Assembly (NCBI GenBank): GCA_035515475.1
Contig: DATJBF010000005.1
Location: forward strand, 1-64,000
DNA: 64,000 nucleotides
Source: DATJBF01 sp035515475
GTDB lineage: Bacteria > Verrucomicrobiota > Verrucomicrobiia > Palsa-1439
Direction of reading: 5' to 3'
The notes below the pieces were generated by a model, which had not been told where the DNA came from, did not search any database, and saw nothing but the letters and a program-made list of their open reading frames with translations. The position numbers were made by a program, and so were the translations under genes. Shown piece after piece: positions 57,759 through 64,000 of this stretch (the stretch's first letter is position 1; each line of letters starts with the position of its first letter).

Positions 57759-59255
57759 TTACTTGGTGCCCTTCAGCACGACGAAAGTGGACGTGCCATC
57801 GCGTTGAACGTACAGTAACCCGCCTTTGTCGCGGTCGATCTTGGCGATGGCGGCCCGGAAATCTTCAGCGGAACGAACGGGCGCGCGGTCGATCTCGGTA
57901 ATCACGTCGCCGCGTTGCAACCCCTTGTCCTGGGCAACGCTGCCGTCAGCAACGTCGGTGACGACGACGCCCGCGGTGCTGCCGATATTGAGGCGGTCCG
58001 CGAGCTCCTTCGTCAAGGACTGGACCGTCAGACCGAACGCGCTTTCGGCCTTCGGTTTGCCGGTCTGCTGGTGGGACGCCAACTGGAGACGGTCCGGCAT
58101 CTCGCCGGTTTGCAGCGCGACCTGGATTTTCTTCCCGCCGCGCCAGACGTCGAGGACGACCTTCTGGCCGATTTGTTTGCGGAGAATCTGCTGCTGCAGT
58201 TCCTTCGGCGTCTTCACCGCCACGCCATCCACTGCGACGACGATGTCGGCCGGCTTCAGATCGCTGCTGGCGGCGGGCGTGTCGGCGTGGATTTCCTGCA
58301 CGACGACGCCGTCCTTCACGCCGTTGGCGAATTCGGCGAGTTCCTTGTTGTCGGACAGGGACTGGATGCCGATGCCGATCCACGGCCGGACGATCTTGCC
58401 CTTCTCGATCAGCTGGTCGGCAATCTCCCGGGCCATGTTGATGGGGATGGCGAACCCGATGCCACGATTCAGTCCGCGAATGGCCGTGTTGATGCCGATG
58501 ACGCGGCCTTCGATGTCGCAAAGCGGTCCGCCCGAATTGCCGGGGTTGATGGACGCGTCGGTCTGGATGTAATCCTCGTAGGCGCTGCCGCTCTGGCTCC
58601 AGAGCGCGGACCGCCCTTTGGCGCTGACGAAACCGACGGTGAAACTGTAATCGAGTTCGTAGGGGGCGCCGATCGCGATGGCCCACTGGCCCACTTTGAC
58701 TTCATCGCTGTTGCCGAGCTTGGCCGCCGTCAAATCCTTCGCGTCGATCTTGACCACGGCGATGTCGGTCCGGTCGTCCGCGCCGACGACTTTGCCGGAA
58801 TACTCCGTGCCGTCTTCGAGATGCACGGTAATCGTGTCGGCGCCATCAACCACGTGCTGGTTGGTGAGAATATAGCCATCGCGACGAAAGATGATTCCCG
58901 AGCCCTGAGCGTCGATGTCGCGCGGATGCCCCGGCGGCAGTTGCCGGAAGAAAAACTCGAACGGTGTGCCCTTAAACTGCTGACCGTTGTCGTCGCCGTT
59001 ATCGTCCTGTGATTCGACCGATACGCCAATCTTGCGCTCGGTCTTGATGACGACGACTGCAGGGCTGGCCTGATCGGCGACTCTCTCGAAAGCGCTTTCC
59101 AGGCGCCGGGCCAATTCGAGGTCGCTGTTCGATGCTTGAGACCGTGCCGTCGCCGCCGACAAGCAGACGGGAGAGAATGCCGTCAAACAGAAGGCCAGCC
59201 CGATGGTCCACCACCGGGCTGTTCGGAGACCGCCACGCGAAATTGACTTGTCCAT
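57759..59255 (-). CDS. DegP/HtrA-type periplasmic serine protease
   Basis: 498 residues from ATG 59255. Signal peptide (WTIGLAFCLTAFSPVCLSA). Trypsin-like domain with His in YILTNQHVVDGADTI, Asp in DDRTDIAVVKIDAKD and Ser in NPGNSGGPLCDIEGRVI, then two PDZ domains (GVKDGVVVQEIHADTPAASS, and GVVVTDVADGSVAQDKGLQR). It degrades or refolds misfolded proteins in the envelope. Promoter region faces nadA. The 3' end has its own terminator, so it is monocistronic. Confidence 0.94.
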   Translation of the reverse strand: MDKSISRGGLRTARWWTIGLAFCLTAFSPVCLSAATARSQASNSDLELARRLESAFERVADQASPAVVVIKTERKIGVSVESQDDNGDDNGQQFKGTPFEFFFRQLPPGHPRDIDAQGSGIIFRRDGYILTNQHVVDGADTITVHLEDGTEYSGKVVGADDRTDIAVVKIDAKDLTAAKLGNSDEVKVGQWAIAIGAPYELDYSFTVGFVSAKGRSALWSQSGSAYEDYIQTDASINPGNSGGPLCDIEGRVIGINTAIRGLNRGIGFAIPINMAREIADQLIEKGKIVRPWIGIGIQSLSDNKELAEFANGVKDGVVVQEIHADTPAASSDLKPADIVVAVDGVAVKTPKELQQQILRKQIGQKVVLDVWRGGKKIQVALQTGEMPDRLQLASHQQTGKPKAESAFGLTVQSLTKELADRLNIGSTAGVVVTDVADGSVAQDKGLQRGDVITEIDRAPVRSAEDFRAAIAKIDRDKGGLLYVQRDGTSTFVVLKGTK

Positions 59256-59470
59256 AAAATTCAACCCATTGACCCGGCTCGTACGGGTCCGTTCAAGATT
59301 GCCGACGCGACTGACCTGGGGCGCCATGCCACAGCGAATATGGACGAAAACGCGCGACTCGGCAAGTGCTGAGGAAGCGGTGGCCATACGTCCGTCTGTG
59401 GCGGCGCTTTGCGAGCGGCGAGGGTCGTCGGCGGCGTGGACGACCGGGACAGGCCCACCTCAAGCCTGCG

Positions 59471-59498
59471 TTGACAAGGCGGGCGATTCCGATAACCT
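59471..59498 (+). promoter_or_regulatory. Putative promoter of nadA
   Basis: Perfect TTGACA (59471-59476) with TAACCT (59493-59498) 16 bp downstream; the -10 match is weak (3/6). The nadA ATG follows at 59518. A short leader would result. Confidence 0.35.
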
Positions 59499-59517
59499 TG
59501 GTTCGCGGGTCAATTCC

Positions 59518-60456
59518 ATGATTGCCACGGCTGAGACCACCGAACTTCAGGAACGCGTGCGCGAGCTGAAAACGCAGCGCAACGCCGTCGTCCTCGCGCA
59601 CAACTACCAGGTGCCCGAGTTGCAGGACGTCGCCGATTTCGTTGGGGATTCGCTCGGCCTGTCGTTCAAGGCGAAGGAAACCGACGCCGCCGTGATCCTG
59701 TTCTGCGGTGTGCATTTCATGGCCGAGACGGCAAAGATCGTCAACCCGAAGAAGACCGTGTTGCTGCCCGATCTCGAAGCGGGCTGTTCGCTGGCCGATT
59801 CCTGCGACGCGCGGTCGTTGGCCAGATGGAAGGAAGCGCATCCCGACGTCGTCATCGTCGCCTACATCAACTGCACCGCCGCCGTCAAAGCGCTCGTGGA
59901 CATCATCTGCACGTCGAGCAACGCCGTCAAAGTGGTCGACTCGATCCCGGCCGACAAGAAGATCCTGTTCGTGCCCGACCAGAACCTCGGTCAATGGGTC
60001 GGGGCGCAGACGGGCCGGCAAATGATTTTGTGGCCGGGCGCGTGTTCGACTCACGTGCTGTTCACGCACAAAGCTCTCTTCCGGTTGAAACAGGAGTATT
60101 CCGACGCGAAGATCGTGGCGCATCCCGAGTGTCTGCCGGCAGTCCGCCTGATGGCCGACGAAGTGTGTTCGACCGAGAAAATGGTCGGCTATTGTCGGAA
60201 CTCGGTCGCGCACGAGTTCATCATTGCGACCGAGTCGGGCATGTTGCACCGGCTGAAGAAGGAATTGCCCGACAAAGTGTTCATTCCCGGTCCGACCGAC
60301 ACCTGCCACTGCAACGAGTGCAGTTTCATGAAAAAGAACACGCTGGAAAAAGCGGTGGCCGCGTTGGAGAATCTCGGGCCCGAGGTCACCCTCGACGAAG
60401 ACACCCGCCGCCGCGCCCTCGTACCAATCGAACGAATGCTGGCGTTGGGAAAATAG
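59518..60456 (+). CDS. nadA: Quinolinate synthase
   Basis: 312 residues from ATG 59518. Family sequence throughout: AVVLAHNYQVPELQDVADFV, GDSLGLSFKAKETDAAVILF, CGVHFMAETAKIVNPKKTVL. The 4Fe-4S ligands lie in CGVHFMAETAK, VAHPECLPAV-type text and TDTCHCNECSFMKKNT. It condenses iminoaspartate with dihydroxyacetone phosphate to quinolinate for NAD synthesis. It stands divergent to degP with 262 bp between. Confidence 0.96.
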   Translation: MIATAETTELQERVRELKTQRNAVVLAHNYQVPELQDVADFVGDSLGLSFKAKETDAAVILFCGVHFMAETAKIVNPKKTVLLPDLEAGCSLADSCDARSLARWKEAHPDVVIVAYINCTAAVKALVDIICTSSNAVKVVDSIPADKKILFVPDQNLGQWVGAQTGRQMILWPGACSTHVLFTHKALFRLKQEYSDAKIVAHPECLPAVRLMADEVCSTEKMVGYCRNSVAHEFIIATESGMLHRLKKELPDKVFIPGPTDTCHCNECSFMKKNTLEKAVAALENLGPEVTLDEDTRRRALVPIERMLALGK

Positions 60457-60626
60457 CTGTCGGTGTTCGGCGATCGGCTTTCCGCCCGGAGATGTCATCC
60501 GAAGAACTGGACGATTCAGTCTGAAGCAGCTACAGTCTTAGCCTCGGGCAGAACCCACGACAACCGGCCGACGTCGTACGGCGTGGGCGGTGGACATTTT
60601 ATGATGATCGGAAGGAGAATCCGCAA

Positions 60627-61079
60627 ATGATAACCAGAAGAGACGTAGTGATCGCAGTTGTTGCCGCCTGTGCGACGCTGGCCGCCGTGGCCTTGGCCCA
60701 GTCGTCCGGCAAGACGGTGATGAAATCGACGGTGTTCGACTGGAACGGCGTCAAGGCCGAGCCGACGAAGGTGGGGGCGCGGCGGCAATTCTTCGAGGCG
60801 CCCACCGCCACGCTCGACCAACTGTCGTGTCATGTCACCACGCTGAATCCGGGTGAGATGCCGCACGCGGGGCATCAGCATCCGGCGGAGGAATTGATCA
60901 TCGTCAAGGAAGGGATGATCGAAGCGGTACAGAACAGCGTGACGAATCGCGTCGGGCCGGGTTCGATCGTGTTCGAAGCATCGAACGAGTATCACAGCCT
61001 GCGGAATGTGGGGCAGACGCAGGCGAGTTACTACGTGATCAAATGGTTCTCTCCCGGGATGTTGAAGGACAAGAAGTAG
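60627..61079 (+). CDS. Exported cupin-domain protein
   Basis: 150 residues, GGAAGGAG before the ATG at 60627. Signal peptide (DVVIAVVAACATLAAVALAQ). A single cupin barrel with HAGHQHPAEELIIVKEG (motif 1: His, His, Glu) and SIVFEASNEYHSLRNVG (motif 2: His) should bind one metal ion. No further domain, so the function is open; members range from isomerases to sensors. Ends 73 bp before a hairpin. Confidence 0.8.
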   Translation: MITRRDVVIAVVAACATLAAVALAQSSGKTVMKSTVFDWNGVKAEPTKVGARRQFFEAPTATLDQLSCHVTTLNPGEMPHAGHQHPAEELIIVKEGMIEAVQNSVTNRVGPGSIVFEASNEYHSLRNVGQTQASYYVIKWFSPGMLKDKK

Positions 61080-61110
61080 GAATCGAACCTGTCGTTCAGG
61101 CGTAGGTTCG

Positions 61111-61130
61111 GCCGAAGCTCACGCTTCGGC
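61111..61130. terminator. Palindromic hairpin between convergent cupin and Lrp genes
   Basis: GCCGAAGC-TCAC-GCTTCGGC, perfect 8-bp stem and 4-nt loop, flanked by GTAGGTTCG and TACAGG. No T-run, but position between convergent genes suggests bidirectional termination or a repeat element. Confidence 0.45.
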
Positions 61131-61203
61131 TACAGGGCGCAAACAACTTCCAGCGCACCATTCGCAGGTCGCGCTGCGGCTAGGGTTTCTGAGCCGCCCG
61201 ATG

Positions 61204-61683
61204 TTACGGGCTGATTTTCAGGCGTTCGAGATCTTCTTCGCCTTCCATGAGGACGCCCTGTTCCTTGTACGTTTTGAGCATGAAATGCGTGGCGGTGCCG
61301 GTGACGCCATCGATGGTGGCGAGTTTTTCGGCGACAAACTGGGCGACCTCGCGCAGAGAATGGCCCTCGGCAAAGATCAACAGGTCGTACGCCCCGCTCA
61401 TGAGAAACAGCGAGGTGACCTCGTCGAACTTGGCGATGCGCGTGGCGATGCGGTCGAACCCGCCTTCGCGTTCGGGCTGGATCTTCACTTCGATGGCGGC
61501 CTTGACGAGGTTGGTGTCGATCTTGTCGTCGTTGATGACGGCTTTGTAGCCCAGGATGATCTTGTCGTCTTCGTACTGCTTGATGCGGCGTTCGACTTCG
61601 TCAGCGGGCAGGTCCAGCATTTTCGCCAGATCGACGGGTGTTCGCAACGCGTGTTCTTCGAGGAGTTTGAGGAGCGGATCCAT
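61204..61683 (-). CDS. Lrp/AsnC-family transcriptional regulator
   Basis: 159 residues from ATG 61683. The N-terminal ~60 residues form the winged helix-turn-helix (LRTPVDLAKMLDLPADEVER, RIKQYEDDKIILGYKAVI); then the RAM ligand-binding domain (KAAIEVKIQPEREGGFDRIA, EVTSLFLMSGAYDLLIFAEG, TIDGVTGTATHFML). Such proteins sense amino acids. The target is unknown; it stands next to tRNA-Pro but has no shared operon. Confidence 0.88.
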   Translation of the reverse strand: MDPLLKLLEEHALRTPVDLAKMLDLPADEVERRIKQYEDDKIILGYKAVINDDKIDTNLVKAAIEVKIQPEREGGFDRIATRIAKFDEVTSLFLMSGAYDLLIFAEGHSLREVAQFVAEKLATIDGVTGTATHFMLKTYKEQGVLMEGEEDLERLKISP

Positions 61684-61797
61684 GGGGACAGTGTAGGGTT
61701 CGCGGTTCAAAGTTCAAGGTTTATCCCCGGCCACGGGTCCCAAGTTCGCCGTTGCCGTCGGCCGATGGCGTGTGCTAGAGTGCGCGGGTCAGCCGGT

Positions 61798-61874
61798 CGG
61801 GACGTAGCGCAGTCTGGTAGCGCACTTGCATGGGGTGCAAGGGGTCGCGAGTTCGAATCTCGCCGTCCCGACCA
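61798..61874 (+). tRNA. tRNA-Pro (anticodon GGG)
   Basis: 77 nt including the encoded CCA. Acceptor CGGGACG pairs with CGTCCCG, then A and CCA. D arm GCGC..GCGC, anticodon stem CTTGC/GCAAG around ATGGGGT, whose anticodon GGG reads CCC/CCU proline codons. T arm GCGAG-TTCGAAT-CTCGC is perfect. Confidence 0.97.
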
Positions 61875-61889
61875 TCTACCGTCTTCGGC

Positions 61890-62684
61890 TCAGATCGTCA
61901 GGTACGCGGCAAAGAGCTCGCCGAACAGCACGCTGATCTCCATGACATAGAGCAATCCCGTTGCGGGCTGATTGGCTTTCCGTTGCACGCAGTCGAGGAC
62001 CATGAATCCCAGCACCAGCGGCAAGGCGAGCCCCCACAGCAGCCGCATCAGGAAGAAGAACAGGTTGCCATGGATCGACCACAGCGACGGGATGAACGTG
62101 CGGGCGAGATTGGGGTCGTAATCTCTCAGGAGCACCACGGTGGCCAGCACGACCAGGCAGCGCAAGCCAACGGCTCCCAAAACGATCTGTGTGAACCGGA
62201 GCAGGTGCTCGAACGAGAGCCGGCGCATCAGGAGATACCAGTGGCCGAGGATCATGCCCACCGTCGCGGCCCCCAGCAGCAGGGCGCCGGACAATACGCT
62301 CGCGTCGAAAAACCCCGGTGCGGTGGTCACGATGCCCCGGGCGGCCAAGGTTTGTTCCGCCAATGGCAGTAATCCAAAGATGAAACCGACAAAGCCCGAC
62401 GTAATGAGGAGCACGCGGCCAAGGTCCGGCCTGCTGAGCCGGAACGCTCCGTAAGCCGCCGTGGCACCGATGACCGTCAGGCCGAGGAACCGCACGGCCA
62501 TCCAGTCCGACTGCAGGGAGATTTTCGCCAGCAGAAGTGCCGCGGCAGTCACCACCGCACTGAGCAGGCTGGTGAACGTGAAGAAGCTCGAACGGATTTC
62601 GCGGGGCGGTACCAGACAGAGCATCAGCAAGGTACCGATGCTCAGTTCGGTCAGGACAATGGAAAGGACCTGAATCAGTTTCAT
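61890..62684 (-). CDS. Multi-pass membrane protein of unknown function
   Basis: 264 residues with seven or eight predicted transmembrane helices (LSIVLTELSIGTLLMLCLV, LSAVVTAAALLLAKISL, RVLLITSGFVGFIFGLLPLA and others). No recognisable catalytic motif. It resembles the membrane subunits of respiratory or NrfD-like complexes in layout only. It is 15 bp from tRNA-Pro, and its ATG at 62684 has no clear ribosome-binding site. Confidence 0.65.
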   Translation of the reverse strand: MKLIQVLSIVLTELSIGTLLMLCLVPPREIRSSFFTFTSLLSAVVTAAALLLAKISLQSDWMAVRFLGLTVIGATAAYGAFRLSRPDLGRVLLITSGFVGFIFGLLPLAEQTLAARGIVTTAPGFFDASVLSGALLLGAATVGMILGHWYLLMRRLSFEHLLRFTQIVLGAVGLRCLVVLATVVLLRDYDPNLARTFIPSLWSIHGNLFFFLMRLLWGLALPLVLGFMVLDCVQRKANQPATGLLYVMEISVLFGELFAAYLTI

Positions 62685-62757
62685 TCGTCAAGCAGCCTTG
62701 GTTGGCGCGGCGCTGGATATCGTCCCCGGTGTCCCGTGGCCCACTGCACAGCGCACA

Positions 62758-64000
62758 CTACTGGCCCACGACGACGACCGAGTTCGAGCTACCGTAGCCG
62801 TCGGGCACCAGTGAGGGATTCTCCGGGTCGGCCATCCATTTGCCGTCCACGATCAGTTTGTACACGTAGCGGCCTGCCGGGAGTCGCACAGTCGCGGCCC
62901 ATTCGCCGTTCGGTTTCTTGTGCATGGGCGTCTCCGTCGGGCTCCAATTGTTGAAGTCACCGGCTACCGCCACGGTATTCGCTGTGGGAGCGGTCAGCGT
63001 GAACTCGATGTTCCAGAGCTTCGGCGGTGGTGGCGGCGGTGGTGGCGGCGGCGTTGCCGGTGGCGTCGGTTTTGGAGGTTTCACGACTGCCGTCGTCGTG
63101 GGTGTCGGTTTCGAAACCGTCGTCTTCTTTTGTGGTCGCGTGGCGGCCGGCTTGTGGAGGAACCAATACGCCAGGGCCAGTACGCCGATGGCCGCCAAGA
63201 TGCCCACGATGAGATTGATGATCAGCGGCACCGGGGACTTTCTCGGCGGCGGAGGAAGCGGTTCTGGCGGTTTCGGTTCCGGATGCAGGTCGACGCCCAG
63301 CCGCTTGGCGGTGGCCTCGGTCTTGGCCTCCTTGAGGTCCTCCAGCAGCGCGTCGTAATCGCGGTAGCGGAGGAGAATGCTCTTGTTAAGCATTTTGTCC
63401 ACGACTTCTTCCGTCTTGCGGGTGACGTCCGCGCCGAAATCGCGGAGCAGCGGAGGTTTCTCGTTGAGCCGTTTCTCGGCAAGTTCCTCGGGCGTGTCGG
63501 CTTCAAAAGGTGGGTGGCCCGTCAGCATCTGGAACAACGTGGCCCCGAGGCTGTACACGTCGCTGCGGAAATCTTCCGCGCGTCGTCCGACCCGCTCGGG
63601 GGAGATATAGTACGGCGAACCCCAGATGCCTTCGCCGGGCGCGACCTCGACGTTGGCCAGTTTGGCCAGCCCGAAGTCGAGGATCTTGGCTCCGGTGTCG
63701 TTGGTAACGAAGATATTCGCCGGCTTGATGTCGCCGTGGATCATTTGGTTCTTGTAGGCGGCGCGCAGCCCCTCGACAACGTCGGTCGCCAGGTCGAGGG
63801 CGCGCTCCTCGTTCATCGGCCCGTCCTTTTCGATGATCTCGCGCACGGTGCGGCCCTTGAGCAACTCCATCACGATGTAGTACTGCGCCGATTCCTCGCC
63901 GACGAAATAGATCTGGACGATGTGGGGGTGGCTGATGGCGGCTGCACTGCGGGCTTCTTCCAGGAAATCGTTGAGGAACTTCGGATCGCGCGCCAGGTTT
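62758..64000 (-). CDS. Serine/threonine protein kinase with glycogen-binding-like C-terminal domain (5' end outside window)
   Basis: Open to the window edge. The visible kinase part includes FLEEARSAAAISHPHIVQIY, HGDIKPANIFVTND (catalytic loop, with HGD in place of the usual HRD) and DFGLAKLANVEVAPGEGIWG, followed by PYYISPERVGRRAEDFRSDV. After it come a transmembrane helix (LIINLIVGILAAIGVLALAY), a Thr/Pro-rich linker with a run of prolines, and a ~90-residue C-terminal domain (EFTLTAPTANTVAVAGDFNN, AGRYVYKLIVDGKWMADPEN) like CBM48/AMPK glycogen-binding modules. So a cytoplasmic kinase seems linked to an extracytoplasmic sugar-binding sensor. Confidence 0.85.
   Translation of the reverse strand, partial: NLARDPKFLNDFLEEARSAAAISHPHIVQIYFVGEESAQYYIVMELLKGRTVREIIEKDGPMNEERALDLATDVVEGLRAAYKNQMIHGDIKPANIFVTNDTGAKILDFGLAKLANVEVAPGEGIWGSPYYISPERVGRRAEDFRSDVYSLGATLFQMLTGHPPFEADTPEELAEKRLNEKPPLLRDFGADVTRKTEEVVDKMLNKSILLRYRDYDALLEDLKEAKTEATAKRLGVDLHPEPKPPEPLPPPPRKSPVPLIINLIVGILAAIGVLALAYWFLHKPAATRPQKKTTVSKPTPTTTAVVKPPKPTPPATPPPPPPPPPPKLWNIEFTLTAPTANTVAVAGDFNNWSPTETPMHKKPNGEWAATVRLPAGRYVYKLIVDGKWMADPENPSLVPDGYGSSNSVVVVGQ

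Overview
The window looks like a chromosomal segment of a GC-rich, Gram-negative heterotroph, most likely a Verrucomicrobiota member of the Pedosphaera/Limisphaerales kind. This is inferred from gene content, not from a marker-gene search. The supporting signs are a PEP-CTERM exosortase substrate, a GxxExxY protein, a GuaB3-type IMP dehydrogenase-like protein, large secreted hydrolases with PKD, LamG or Ig-like domains, a Ser/Thr kinase with a carbohydrate-binding tail, and intergenic regions packed with short palindromic and tandem repeats. There is no rRNA operon, CRISPR array or intact insertion sequence. One intact tRNA (Pro, GGG) lies at 61798-61874.

Layout. 1-8.4 kb: a cobalamin/radical SAM enzyme, then an accessory stretch with one intact and one broken type II toxin-antitoxin pair, a heptanucleotide tandem array, a large secreted S8+M14 protease, and a tRNA-like 3' fragment at its far end. 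8.4-10.5 kb: YjbQ, a lipoprotein and an N-acetylmuramoyl-L-alanine amidase. 10.7-13.1 kb: sucC, a 68-aa ORF and sucD, rearranged by repeats. 13.2-18.8 kb: envelope lipoprotein, MscS channel, Gfo/Idh/MocA oxidoreductase, class V aminotransferase and a Y-family polymerase with a dyad directly against its start codon. 18.8-22.5 kb: hisD-hisC-hisB-GxxExxY, all on the minus strand, riddled with repeats. 22.7-26 kb: PEP-CTERM protein, then a more AT-rich accessory locus (HNH nuclease, a protein with a HEPN-like RNase motif, a small unknown). 26-32.7 kb: dienelactone hydrolase-like protein, membrane protein, serine hydrolase, guaA and guaB3. 32.8-40.7 kb: TonB-like/ExbD/ExbB with a long TPR protein, a PL7 alginate lyase and a membrane TPR protein. 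40.8-46.4 kb: a methylmalonate-semialdehyde dehydrogenase fragment, lipase, beta-propeller protein and uvrA. 46.4-51.1 kb: a sensor kinase/response regulator operon behind a sigma-54-like promoter, and an ABC exporter. 51.2-64 kb: envelope proteins, MscL with a zinc ribbon, acs, an AsmA-like protein, nfo, degP, nadA, a cupin, an Lrp-type regulator, tRNA-Pro, a membrane protein and the kinase.

The most unusual signal is the activity of small repeats inside conserved genes. One palindromic element family (about 52-59 bp) sits in frame inside both sucD and hisD, in opposite orientations relative to the two genes, adding roughly 20-24 residues to each enzyme. Other repeats separate a duplicated start of sucD, supply the hisC stop codon, lie in the signal-peptide region of a beta-propeller protein, and flank the GxxExxY gene as inverted copies. 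These resemble the protein-coding palindromic elements known from Rickettsia. The 23.7-25.9 kb HNH/HEPN-like locus is a candidate, unproven, defence module.
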